64,000 bases of DNA, taken from NCBI RefSeq assembly GCF_001205715.1, contig NZ_AQQZ01000009.1, positions 62,001 through 126,000 on the forward strand. Reading direction: 5' to 3'. Shown piece after piece: positions 56,730-64,000 of this stretch. The notes under the pieces were generated by a model that worked only from the letters and a program-made list of their open reading frames with translations, did no database searches and was not told the origin of the DNA. Origin of the DNA: Pseudaestuariivita atlantica. GTDB taxonomy: Bacteria > Pseudomonadota > Alphaproteobacteria > Rhodobacterales > Rhodobacteraceae. A program made the translations under genes and the position numbers. Numbering within the stretch: the first letter of the stretch is position 1; each line of letters starts with the position of its first letter.

Positions 56730-56883
56730 GCGCGGAATCAAGGCCGTAGGCCGCCGCGAATCGACGGGCCGCCCCAACGACACGTCGATTTGGTTGGTCT
56801 TGGTGCGTCGCTGGGGCGTTGCAAGGACTTGGCAGAAATAAAGTGTGCCGCGGGTCCGTCGGATCGACGCGCCGCGGCCCGTC
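56730..56883 (+). repeat. 154-bp structured repeat element, copy D
   Basis: Starts 204 bases after copy C. Ends GCCGCGGCCCGTC, restoring the perfect GACGGGCCGC/GCGGCCCGTC arms seen in copy A. Beyond it to the ATPase stop at 56973 is an AT-richer tract (TGGTTACCGAAATATTAAGC) without a visible gene. Confidence 0.88.
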
Positions 56884-56972
56884 TGTAACCCTCAGCGCCA
56901 TTGAAGGCCACCGCCAAATGGTTACCGAAATATTAAGCAATTACAGACAATTGTAGTAACCCATGGGTTACC

Positions 56973-57815
56973 TCAACCGATCCGCACACCCTTGCGCCCT
57001 GCAAGATCGGTGAAGAACTGCCACGCCACCCGGCCCGACCGCGACCCGCGCGTCGCCTGCCACTCGATCGCGCCCGCGCGCAACTCGTCATCGCTCACCT
57101 CGACCCCGAAGGCATCGCAATAGCCACGGATCATGGCGAGGTAGGCATCCTGGTCGCAGGCATGGAACCCCAGCCACAGACCGAACCGGTCCGACAGCGA
57201 CACCTTCTCTTCCACCGCCTCGGACGGGTTGATGGCCGAGCCGCGCTCGTTCTCGATCATGTCGCGGGGCATCAGGTGGCGACGGTTCGACGTCGCGTAG
57301 AAAACCACGTTGTCCGGACGCCCCTCGATCCCGCCGTCCAGAACCGCCTTCAGCGACTTGTAATGCTGGTCATCGTGGGAAAAGCTCAGATCGTCGCAAT
57401 AGAGCACGAACCGCTGCGGCGCATCGCGCAAGAGGTTCAGAAGCCGCCCGACCGAGGGCAGGTCCTCCCGCTGCAACTCCACCAGCTTCAGATCGGGATG
57501 CCCGGCCTCCAGCGCGCCGTGCACGGCCTTCACGAGGCTCGACTTGCCCATCCCCCGCGCGCCCCACAGAAGCGCGTTGTTGGCGGGCAGGCCATCGGCG
57601 AATTGCCGGGTATTGGCCATCAGCGTGTCGCGCGCCCGGTCGATCCCCACCAGCAGATCCAGCGGGATGCGGTTGACCACCGGCACGGGCTCCAACCGGT
57701 CGGGCTCCACGTGCCAGACATAGGCCGAGGCGGTGAAATCAGGCGCGGGCGCGGGTGGCGGGCTGACCCGCTCCAGCGCCTCGGCGATCCGGTGCAGGGG
57801 GTCGTCAGCCGACAA
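56973..57815 (-). CDS. DUF815-family P-loop ATPase
   Basis: A 280-residue AAA-like ATPase with Walker A LLWGARGMGKSSLVKA, Walker B RFVLYCDDLSFSHDD and sensor VVFYATSNRRHLMPRDM; VSLSDRFGLWLGFHACDQDAY is a conserved late block of DUF815. Function unknown. Its start overlaps tatC by 11 bases, so it belongs to the tat operon here. Confidence 0.92.
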   Translation of the reverse strand: MSADDPLHRIAEALERVSPPPAPAPDFTASAYVWHVEPDRLEPVPVVNRIPLDLLVGIDRARDTLMANTRQFADGLPANNALLWGARGMGKSSLVKAVHGALEAGHPDLKLVELQREDLPSVGRLLNLLRDAPQRFVLYCDDLSFSHDDQHYKSLKAVLDGGIEGRPDNVVFYATSNRRHLMPRDMIENERGSAINPSEAVEEKVSLSDRFGLWLGFHACDQDAYLAMIRGYCDAFGVEVSDDELRAGAIEWQATRGSRSGRVAWQFFTDLAGRKGVRIG

Positions 57816-58716
57816 GGTCTTCCTCGTCCTCGTCGTCGTAATAGCCCTCTTCGCGCAGCTTCGCCTCGCGCTTGGTCTCGACCCGCCGCACGAGGAAGAT
57901 CGACACCTCGTAAAGGCCGTAGACCACGGTGAAGAGGATCAGCTGCGTCACCACGTCGGGCGGCGTCACAAGCGCCGCGAGGACGAGGATCCCCACCATC
58001 GCGTACTTGCGCACGGCACCCAGCCCCTCGGCGCTGACCAGACCCGCCTTGCCCATCAGGGTCAGCAGGACCGGCAACTGGAAGCACAGGCCGAAGGCCA
58101 TGATGAAGACCAGCGTGATGCCCAGCGACTCGTTCACCTTGCCGAAGAAGGTGATGCGCACGCCTTCGTCGGCGCCGGGCGTGACCACCGCTTCGGCGGG
58201 CAGATCGCTGGCATTGCCGATGAAGGACGCGAAGATCGACGAAATGTCGGCAAAGCCGAGGAAGAAGGACATCGCCAGCGGCGTGACCACGAAATGCGCG
58301 AACGCCGCACCCAGCAGGAACATGATGGGCGAGGCGATGATGAACGGCAAAAACGCTGCCTTTTCAGTACGATACAGCCCCGGCGCCACGAAGCGCCACA
58401 TCTGGTGCGCGATCACCGGGAAGGCGAGCGCGAAGCCGAACACCATGGCGATGCGGAACAGCGTGAACAGGTATTCCTGCGGCGAGGTGTATTGCAGCGT
58501 CGGCTGCGGATCGCCCAGCGCGCGCAGCGTGTCGGCGATGGGCGCGAGCAGGAATTCGAGGATATGGGCCGCGATGAATTCACCCTGGATCGGGATGAAC
58601 ATGAGGCAGACCCCGATCAGCAGCGCCACGACCGACCGGATCAGCCGCGTGCGCAACTCGGCAAGGTGCGCGATCAGCGGGGCCGATGAATCGTCGATCT
58701 CGTCGGTCTGGCTCAT
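57805..58716 (-). CDS. tatC: Twin-arginine translocase subunit TatC
   Basis: A 303-residue inner-membrane receptor for twin-arginine signal peptides. It begins with the cytosolic LIAHLAELRTRLIRS motif, has six membrane helices, and contains APGLYRTEKAAFLPFI and FGLCFQLPVLL. It is longer than E. coli TatC by an insert around 195-215 (ASDLPAEAVVTPGADEG) and an acidic tail YYDDEDEEDLVG. Confidence 0.96.
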   Translation of the reverse strand: MSQTDEIDDSSAPLIAHLAELRTRLIRSVVALLIGVCLMFIPIQGEFIAAHILEFLLAPIADTLRALGDPQPTLQYTSPQEYLFTLFRIAMVFGFALAFPVIAHQMWRFVAPGLYRTEKAAFLPFIIASPIMFLLGAAFAHFVVTPLAMSFFLGFADISSIFASFIGNASDLPAEAVVTPGADEGVRITFFGKVNESLGITLVFIMAFGLCFQLPVLLTLMGKAGLVSAEGLGAVRKYAMVGILVLAALVTPPDVVTQLILFTVVYGLYEVSIFLVRRVETKREAKLREEGYYDDEDEEDLVG

Positions 58717-58717
58717 G

Positions 58718-59170
58718 TCAGCCGTCGTCCTTCTTGCCCTGCACCTCGGCCAGTTCGGCCTCGGCCTTCTCGGCGGCCTCGCGGGCGGCCTCGGCCTCTT
58801 TCAGCTTGCGGTCGGCGGCGGCGCGGGCGCTGGCGGCCTTGATCTTGGCCCCGTCGGCGGCGCGTTTCTCGGCCAGTTTGCCGGTCTCGCTTTCGGGGTC
58901 GAGGTCCATGAACTTGGTCGTGGTGTCCTTGACGCCCTGCGCGGCCGTCTTCAGCGGGTTCGCCGCCGCGTTCAGACCTTTCGAGATGTCCTTCACGCCC
59001 GCCTCGTCCGCCGCCTCGTTCATCGCGCGGCTGAACTCGCGCGCCATGCCGCGGGCCTTGCCCACGAACCGGCCCACCGCGCGGAACACGCCCGGCAGCT
59101 CCTTGGGTCCGATGACGATGAGGGCGAAGATCCCGATCAGCAGAATCTCGGCCCAGCCCAGGTCCAGCAT
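58718..59170 (-). CDS. tatB: Twin-arginine translocase subunit TatB
   Basis: A 150-residue protein: [20 protein letters not shown] membrane helix, then the GPKELP hinge and an amphipathic helix, and a C-terminal Ala/Glu/Lys coiled coil ([20 protein letters not shown]). TatB with TatC forms the substrate-binding complex. One base separates it from tatC. Confidence 0.94.
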   Translation of the reverse strand: MLDLGWAEILLIGIFALIVIGPKELPGVFRAVGRFVGKARGMAREFSRAMNEAADEAGVKDISKGLNAAANPLKTAAQGVKDTTTKFMDLDPESETGKLAEKRAADGAKIKAASARAAADRKLKEAEAAREAAEKAEAELAEVQGKKDDG

Positions 59171-59177
59171 GGCGGGA

Positions 59178-59450
59178 TCAGGCCTTGTTCTTGTCGTTCA
59201 CGTCGCGCAGCGTGGGGTCGGTTTCGTCGTTCGGCGTCGCGTCCGAACGGCCCGGAGGCGTGATGTCGCGCGCGTCCGCGGCGGCGTCGTCTTCCAGTTC
59301 CTTGGTGCTGTCGTTGACGCCCTTCTTGAAGGCGGTGATGCCCTTGCCGACTTCACCCATCAGCGACGAGATCTTGCCGCGTCCGAACAGGACCAGCACG
59401 ACGACCGCGATGAGGATGAGACCCGGAAGTCCGATATTGCCGATGCCCAT
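59178..59450 (-). CDS. tatA: Twin-arginine translocase subunit TatA
   Basis: A 90-residue pore-forming subunit. The helix [20 protein letters not shown] carries the F-G hinge, followed by the amphipathic helix [20 protein letters not shown] and an acidic tail. AAGGAG stands before the ATG at 59450. Order tatA-tatB-tatC-ATPase on the minus strand. Confidence 0.95.
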   Translation of the reverse strand: MGIGNIGLPGLILIAVVVLVLFGRGKISSLMGEVGKGITAFKKGVNDSTKELEDDAAADARDITPPGRSDATPNDETDPTLRDVNDKNKA

Positions 59451-59570
59451 GGCTCTAGCTCTCCTTGAGGTGGGGCGCTTGCGGCCCCGGAATGTCAGGC
59501 CCTTCAGATAAACCTCCGCACCGGACGCGGGAAGGGCCGGATGGGGCATTTTGCTTGACCGGGGGGCCGG

Positions 59571-59620
59571 ATTGTCATTTTTTGTGACACTAATCTGTCA
59601 GTTGCCAGGATAATGACAAT
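59571..59620. promoter_or_regulatory. Nested inverted repeats, candidate operator of the WYL regulator
   Basis: ATTGTCAT (59571-59578) and ATGACAAT (59613-59620) form a perfect outer repeat; inside it TGACA (59585-59589) and TGTCA (59596-59600) form an inner one. They lie between the divergent tatA and regulator genes. The outer right arm contains an ATG in frame with the regulator, so that ATG is probably not the start. Confidence 0.55.
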
Positions 59621-59723
59621 TCCGGCGCCACAACACGAAAGCCCGACCCGAATCGATGGCGATGTTCCGCCCCCCCTGCCCGCCCGTTCCGCGCCATGCC
59701 GCCCCGCGGCGGGGCACGCGCCC

Positions 59724-60404
59724 ATGACCCGGTCGGATCGCCTGTTCGACCTGATCCAGGTCCTGCGCGACGGGCGGCTGCACCGGGCGCAGGACCTCGC
59801 GGAGCGGCTGGGCGTGTCGATCCGCACGATCTATCGCGACATGGACACGCTGGTGGCCAGCGGCATCCCGATCCAGGGCGAGCGGGGGCTGGGTTACATG
59901 GCGACGGCGGCGATCACCCTGCCGCCCCTGAACCTGACGATGACCGAACTGGAGGCGCTGCACCTCGGCATGGCCGTGGTGGGCGAGGCGGCGGACGCCG
60001 AATTGCAGGCCGCCGCGCGCTCGCTTTCCGCCAAGATCGACGCGGTCCTGCCCGAGGACCGGCAGGCCCCGCCCACGGGCTTTGGGTTCGCGGTCTATCC
60101 CTTCGCGGATGCCGCCAAGGGGTTTGACCACATGCCCGCGATCCGGGGCGCGATCCGCGTGCGGCAGAAGCTGGAGATCACCTACCGCGAACTGGACGAA
60201 ACCCGCAGCACCCGCGTGATCCGGCCTTTGCAACTGGAATACTGGGGCCGGGTCTGGACGGCGACTTGCTGGTGCGAGGCCTGCGAGGAGTTCCGCGTCT
60301 TCCGCGTCGACCGGATCGAGGCTCTGACCGTCCTTCCGGCGCTGTTCCTCGAAGAGGACGGCAAGACGCTGAGCGATTACGTGGCCGCGCGCGACGCGGG
60401 CTGA
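59724..60404 (+). CDS. YafY-like HTH/WYL-domain transcriptional regulator
   Basis: A 226-residue regulator: HTH_11 domain (SDRLFDLIQVLRDGRLHRAQ, LGVSIRTIYRDMDTLVASGI) and a C-terminal WYL domain (LEITYRELDETRSTRVIRPL, EYWGRVWTATCWC). The family opening MTRSDRLFDL fixes the start at 59724; an in-frame ATG at 59613 would add 37 low-complexity residues. WYL domains sense nucleic acids or small ligands. It probably represses its own operon. Confidence 0.88.
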   Translation: MTRSDRLFDLIQVLRDGRLHRAQDLAERLGVSIRTIYRDMDTLVASGIPIQGERGLGYMATAAITLPPLNLTMTELEALHLGMAVVGEAADAELQAAARSLSAKIDAVLPEDRQAPPTGFGFAVYPFADAAKGFDHMPAIRGAIRVRQKLEITYRELDETRSTRVIRPLQLEYWGRVWTATCWCEACEEFRVFRVDRIEALTVLPALFLEEDGKTLSDYVAARDAG

Positions 60405-60414
60405 TACCGCAGGG

Positions 60415-61512
60415 TCAGGCGCGGAAGATGTGGCAGCGGTTGCGCGGGATCGTGAGCCAGAACACCGTGCCCTCGGCGGGCAGGAAGACGTTCGGCACCA
60501 GCGCGCGGATGTCGGTCCCGGCATCGAGGCGGAAATCGACAAGGCTTTCCGAACCCATGAACCGCGCCCGCCGGACCACGGCCCGCGCCGCGACCCCGTC
60601 GGTGATGGTGGGGCTGGGCCCGCGCCCCTGCCGGTCGAAATCGATGCGCACGTGTTGCGGGCGGAAGACGATTTCGACCTCGGTGCCGTCGGGCATGCCG
60701 GGGCTGAGGAACTCGCCAAAGGGCGTTTCGGCCAGCGCCCCGCGCGTCACGGCACGGACCACGTTCACGTCCGAGAAGAAGGCGACGGCGTTGCGGTCGA
60801 CGGGGCTGTTGTAGATGTTGTAGGGCGCGCCCTTCTGCACGATCCGCCCGTCGCGCATCAGCGCGATCTCGTCGGCCATGCGCATGGCCTCTTCGGGTTC
60901 GTGGGTGACCAGCAGGACGCTGGCGCCTTCTTCCTTCAGCACGGCCAGCGTGTCGTCGCGGATGCCGTCGCGCAGGCGGTTGTCGAGGCCCGAGAACGGC
61001 TCGTCCATCAGCATGACCTTGGGCCGGGGTGCCAGCGCGCGGGCAAGCGCCACCCGCTGCTGTTCGCCGCCCGACAATTCGTGCGGATAGGCCTGCGACA
61101 GGTGGGTGAGCGAGACCTTGTCCAGCAATTCGCCGACGCGGGCATCGGTGTCGGCGCGCGATCCGCGCAGGCCGAACCCGACATTGCCCGCGACCGTCAG
61201 GTGCGGAAAAAGCGCGAAATCCTGGAACATCAGGCCGATCTCGCGCCGTTCGGGCGGCACCCGCGTGACCGTGTCGCAGACCAGTTCGCCATCGACATAG
61301 ATCTCGCCCCGGTCCTGCATCTCCACCCCCGCGATCATGCGGAGCGTCGTGGACTTGCCGCAGCCCGAAGGCCCCAGCAGGCAGGTCACCTGCCCCGGCG
61401 CGATTTCGAGCGACACGTCGTCGACAACCGTCACGTCGCCGATGCGGCGCGACATGTTGCGAACCTCGAGACGGGGAGCGGATGTGGGCACGGGGCGGTT
61501 CACCTTTCGCAT
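60415..61512 (-). CDS. FbpC/PotA-type ABC transporter ATP-binding protein, no partner genes nearby
   Basis: A 365-residue ATPase with Walker A LLGPSGCGKSTTLRM, signature LSGGEQQRVALARALA, Walker B VMLMDEPFSGLD, and a C-terminal regulatory (TOBE-like) region from about 250 (VEIVFRPQHVRIDF). The overall layout resembles Fe3+ importer ATPases (FbpC). No permease or binding protein adjoins it, so the substrate is unknown. Confidence 0.9.
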   Translation of the reverse strand: MRKVNRPVPTSAPRLEVRNMSRRIGDVTVVDDVSLEIAPGQVTCLLGPSGCGKSTTLRMIAGVEMQDRGEIYVDGELVCDTVTRVPPERREIGLMFQDFALFPHLTVAGNVGFGLRGSRADTDARVGELLDKVSLTHLSQAYPHELSGGEQQRVALARALAPRPKVMLMDEPFSGLDNRLRDGIRDDTLAVLKEEGASVLLVTHEPEEAMRMADEIALMRDGRIVQKGAPYNIYNSPVDRNAVAFFSDVNVVRAVTRGALAETPFGEFLSPGMPDGTEVEIVFRPQHVRIDFDRQGRGPSPTITDGVAARAVVRRARFMGSESLVDFRLDAGTDIRALVPNVFLPAEGTVFWLTIPRNRCHIFRA

Positions 61513-61575
61513 GCCCGACCGTTTTGATCGGGAACCGCAGGGGGCGTAGCAAGCGCGCCTGCCGCGCGCAACCCG

Positions 61576-62712
61576 TCACGCGGTCAGATCGAACGCCGCG
61601 CGGGCGCGGGGGACACCGTTGACCTGCACGGTCAGGGCGTGGGTGCCGGGATAAAGGCGGAAGGTCGTGGCATCGCCCTTGAACCGGTGCCGCTTGTCCA
61701 GCCGCAGGGTGCCGTCCCGCCCGATACGCGCCTGTTTCAGCTTGAACACCTTGGGCGCGGTGCTGCCACCGGCCTTCACGAAATCGACGGCATAGTCGAC
61801 CAGAACGCCCGCGCCCGGCGGGCCGGTGAGCGTGACAGCAAACGCCATGACCTCGCCGATCCGGCAGGTCGCGGGCAGGTCGAGCGTCGCGGATACGGAA
61901 AGGTCCGGGTCAAAGCCCACGATGCGCATGGCGCGGGGGTGGCCCTGTTTGACCAGCGTGCGCAGGGCGTGGGCGGTCATCCATGCCAGTTCCTTCGCCT
62001 CCTGCCGGTCGGCCTGCGCCCAGTCCTCCAGCCGGTCCATCGCCACGTCCGGCGCGACCTTGGCGATGTCGTTGAGGTGGTTGGCGACCGAACGGGTGAC
62101 GAACCGCGCGGGATCGGCGTGCAGCCGGTCGAGCAGCGGCAGCGGATCGGTGAGGACAAGGTCGATGTTGCGCGCCCATGGCAGGCGGGGGCGCGTGCCC
62201 TCGCTCACCAGCCGCCGGACGTGGTAATGCGCGTCGTCCGCCCAGAGGTGCAGGCGCGCCATCGTCTCGGACGGCCAGCGGTTGAGGAAGGGGCGGATGT
62301 AGAACTCCATCGAGAAGCGCTGGGTGGCGGCGTGCAGCAGGTCGAGCGCACGGTCGCGGTGGTCTTCGAGCCCGTGGCGCACGGCCAGCACGCCCGGCAC
62401 CGCGTGGATGAACCGCCCGAAATCGTCATCGCGCAGCGAGGGGTCGAGCGGCGGCAGCATCGCCGCTTCAAGCGCGTCGGCCATCGCGTTGAAATCGCGC
62501 GGCAATTGCGCTTCGAGGCAGTCGGCGATCCAGTCGAGCCGCTCCAGCAACTCGCGGCTTGCCAGCCCCGGCAGGACCGTTTCGAGAAACCGATCCGGAT
62601 CGAACCCCGGCAGGACGGCATGTTCGCGCGCAAGGTCACCCAGCGTGTCGGCGTTGAAGAGGTGATCCTTCAGCGAGAACCCCGACCCCGCCGGGCGGCC
62701 CTTGTCGGCCAT
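61576..62712 (-). CDS. AlkC/AlkD-superfamily DNA alkylation repair protein with C-terminal beta domain
   Basis: A 378-residue protein. The first 265 residues are HEAT-like helical repeats (RFLETVLPGLASRELLERLD, MEFYIRPFLNRWPSETMARL, RFVTRSVANHLNDIAKVAPD) as in alkylpurine DNA glycosylases. The last 110 residues form an immunoglobulin-like beta domain (GEVMAFAVTLTGPPGAGVLV ... YPGTHALTVQVNG), which is the AlkC arrangement. It would remove 3-methyladenine-type damage. It starts one base after an SDR gene stop. Confidence 0.87.
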   Translation of the reverse strand: MADKGRPAGSGFSLKDHLFNADTLGDLAREHAVLPGFDPDRFLETVLPGLASRELLERLDWIADCLEAQLPRDFNAMADALEAAMLPPLDPSLRDDDFGRFIHAVPGVLAVRHGLEDHRDRALDLLHAATQRFSMEFYIRPFLNRWPSETMARLHLWADDAHYHVRRLVSEGTRPRLPWARNIDLVLTDPLPLLDRLHADPARFVTRSVANHLNDIAKVAPDVAMDRLEDWAQADRQEAKELAWMTAHALRTLVKQGHPRAMRIVGFDPDLSVSATLDLPATCRIGEVMAFAVTLTGPPGAGVLVDYAVDFVKAGGSTAPKVFKLKQARIGRDGTLRLDKRHRFKGDATTFRLYPGTHALTVQVNGVPRARAAFDLTA

Positions 62713-62713
62713 G

Positions 62714-63496
62714 TCAGAGCGTCGCGTTCACGTTGCCGCCGTCCAGAAGCACGTTCTGGCCCACCATGAAGCCCGCGTGTTGCGAGCACATGAAGGCGCA
62801 GGTGGCGCCGAATTCCTCGGCCGTGCCGTAGCGGCCCGAGGGGATCTCGGCCCAGACCTGTTTGGTCGCTTCCTCGACCGGGATGCCCTGCCGTTCGGCG
62901 ATGGCACGGTCGAGCGAGGCGCGGCGGTCGGTGGCGTGGCTGCCGGGCAGCAGGTTGTTGATCGTCACGCCGTGCTTCGCCACCTGCCGCGCGGTGCCCG
63001 CGACATAGCCCGTCAGCCCGGCGCGCGCCGAGTTCGACAGGCCCAGCACCGGGATCGGCGCCTTGACCGATTGCGAGGTGATGTTGACGACGCGGCCCCA
63101 GCCCCGGTCGATCATGCCGGGCAGGCAGGCCTTCATCAGCGCGATGGGAGTCAGCATGTTGGCGTCGAGCGCGGCGATGAAGTCATCGCGCGTCCAGTCG
63201 CTCCACATGCCCGGCGGCGGGCCGCCCGCGTTGGTGACGAGGATGTCGATGTCGCCCGCCGCCTCCAGCACGGCCTCGCGCCCCTCTTCAGTGGTGATGT
63301 CGGCGGCCACGGCGGCGACGCTGATGCCGCCATGCGCGGCGTGGATTTCGACCGCCGTGGCGTCCAGCGCCTCGGCCCCGCGGGCGTTCAGGATCAGGTT
63401 GACCCCCGCCGCCGCCAGCGCCTCGGCACAGCCGCGCCCCAACCCCTTGCTCGATGCACAGACGAGCGCCGTCTTGCCCGCGATTCCCAGATCCAT
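62714..63496 (-). CDS. SDR-family protein with altered catalytic motif
   Basis: A 260-residue Rossmann protein with CASSKGLGRGCAEAL (nucleotide loop) and LVTNAGGPPPGMWSDW. The strand VVNITSQS carries the catalytic serine, but the Y-x3-K motif is replaced by Ser154-Asn-Ser-Ala-Arg158. The C-terminal block FMCSQHAGFMVGQNVLLDGG is standard. Catalysis by the classical mechanism is therefore doubtful, though some subfamilies tolerate change. Likely co-transcribed with the glycosylase. Confidence 0.88.
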   Translation of the reverse strand: MDLGIAGKTALVCASSKGLGRGCAEALAAAGVNLILNARGAEALDATAVEIHAAHGGISVAAVAADITTEEGREAVLEAAGDIDILVTNAGGPPPGMWSDWTRDDFIAALDANMLTPIALMKACLPGMIDRGWGRVVNITSQSVKAPIPVLGLSNSARAGLTGYVAGTARQVAKHGVTINNLLPGSHATDRRASLDRAIAERQGIPVEEATKQVWAEIPSGRYGTAEEFGATCAFMCSQHAGFMVGQNVLLDGGNVNATL

Positions 63497-63602
63497 GGCC
63501 CTATCCTCCGTTCACGTCGCGCGAAGATTGCCGCGCCCGCGCCCGATTGCAAGCGGCGGTCCGCGCCCCGCGCCCTCCAACGGCCCGAAAATGACCGGGG
63601 CG

Positions 63603-63631
63603 TTGACCAGATTTCGTCACATCCATACTCT
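63603..63631 (+). promoter_or_regulatory. Predicted promoter of the right-edge gene
   Basis: TTGACC (63603-63608) and TACTCT (63626-63631) are spaced by 17 bases, about 60 bases upstream of the GTG start. The surrounding DNA is AT-richer than average. Confidence 0.45.
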
Positions 63632-63694
63632 ATCAACCACTTGACCCGTAGCTTGACGGGGCATTCCGACACCCTTGCAAAGGACCCCTTGCGC

Positions 63695-64000
63695 GTGATC
63701 GACGACGTCTCGACCGATGCCAAGCAAGCCCAGGCCGTCGCGGTTTTCCGCGCCGAGGCGCTGAAGGTGATCGCCGGGGCGAACCTGGGCGACGCGCTGT
63801 CCTTTGCCGACGAATTGCAACCCGACGACATCTATGCGCTGTCGGCCCATGCCGAACGGTCTCGGCTGGAACTGTTGCCGCAGGGCGGCGGGCGGTTCCT
63901 TGTCGCCGAACGCTCGCAGGCGGGCATGCCGGGCCACCGCGTGGTGCTGGACTGCGCGCTGACCTTCATGGCGCCCGACGGATCGACCACCGAGGTGCTG
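63695..64000 (+). CDS. Start of a probable Hint-domain protein, 3' end outside the window
   Basis: An open frame from a GTG at 63695, with AAAGGA (63679-63684) ten bases upstream, runs 102 codons to the window edge. It contains AHAERSRLELLPQGGGRFLV and GMPGHRVVLDCALTFMAPDG, which I associate with the N-terminal part of roseobacter Hint (hedgehog/intein)-domain proteins. That attribution is from memory of the family and cannot be confirmed with the C-terminus missing. Confidence 0.6.
   Translation, partial: MIDDVSTDAKQAQAVAVFRAEALKVIAGANLGDALSFADELQPDDIYALSAHAERSRLELLPQGGGRFLVAERSQAGMPGHRVVLDCALTFMAPDGSTTEVL

Noticed and set aside
56322-56883. CRISPR array
   Set aside because: The repeated unit is 154 bp and the spacers are about 50 bp with partial similarity to each other; no cas genes are nearby.
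55971-56940. Minus-strand frames across the 154-bp repeat array giving repeated peptides (GASIRRVGW-like)
   Set aside because: The 204-bp period is a multiple of three, so each copy repeats the same translation. There is no ribosome-binding site, and the compensatory stem change argues for structure rather than coding.

Overview
The window is 64 kb of GC-rich, densely packed chromosome from an alphaproteobacterium, most likely of the Rhodobacteraceae/Roseobacter group. Several independent signs agree: the sulfite-assimilation operon DUF2849-cysI-cysH-DUF934-fpr; a CckA hybrid kinase with a perfect CtrA box (TTAA-N7-TTAAC) in front of it; a recA promoter carrying the alphaproteobacterial LexA box (GTTC-N7-GTTC); carbon-monoxide-dehydrogenase-type accessory genes; and a dnaB-alr-(MlaE/MlaF)-radA-cvpA neighbourhood. 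There is no rRNA, tRNA, CRISPR array, prophage or transposase gene that I can see. The left edge cuts mazG and the right edge cuts the start of what looks like a Hint-domain protein.

Layout. 0-10 kb: mazG, a nucleoside hydrolase/acetyltransferase pair, selO, a Na+/H+ antiporter, an unknown 159-residue protein behind an AT-rich dyad, a Fur-family regulator, a GFA enzyme, a DMT exporter, enolase and two genes coupled to it. 10-19 kb: a topoisomerase IB/tudor operon, a cupin, an Lrp regulator divergent from the sulfite-reduction operon, a 519-residue Ala/Thr/Asp repeat protein, and infC with a probable AUA start. 19-24 kb (minus strand): a Mo-enzyme accessory set (MoxR ATPase, CoxE-type vWA protein, small secreted repeat protein, XdhC, MoeA-like protein) with no enzyme subunits nearby. 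24-31 kb (plus strand): a tightly overlapping cluster of three related glycosyltransferases (one fused to a sulfotransferase-like domain), a sulfotransferase, an FkbM methyltransferase and a hydrolase-like protein lacking the nucleophile. This is the best candidate in the window for an undescribed pathway.

31-41 kb: pyrC-pyrE, a secreted vWA protein, dnaB, alr, the MlaE/MlaF ABC pair with a PqiA-like protein, radA and cvpA. 41-52 kb (mostly minus): a DUF1330 protein, alaS, recA, a sulfotransferase, cckA, rsmB, guaB and bioY. 52-64 kb: an SDR gene whose 3' end is triplicated, a methyltransferase, surE-pcm-nlpD, a repeat-filled 0.7-kb gap, a tatA-tatB-tatC-ATPase operon, a WYL regulator, an orphan ABC ATPase, an AlkC/AlkD-like glycosylase and an SDR.

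The non-coding layer is unusually rich. A 154-bp structured element occurs once at 7.5 kb and three times at an exact 204-bp period at 56.3-56.9 kb, always in the same orientation and with a compensatory base change in a short stem. GTAG-headed REP hairpins occur at four sites (three as pairs), and one pair supplies the end of a protein-coding gene. A further repeat with an ATATTT...GAAGAAG-type core occurs three times. All coordinates and motifs were read by eye; no database search was run.
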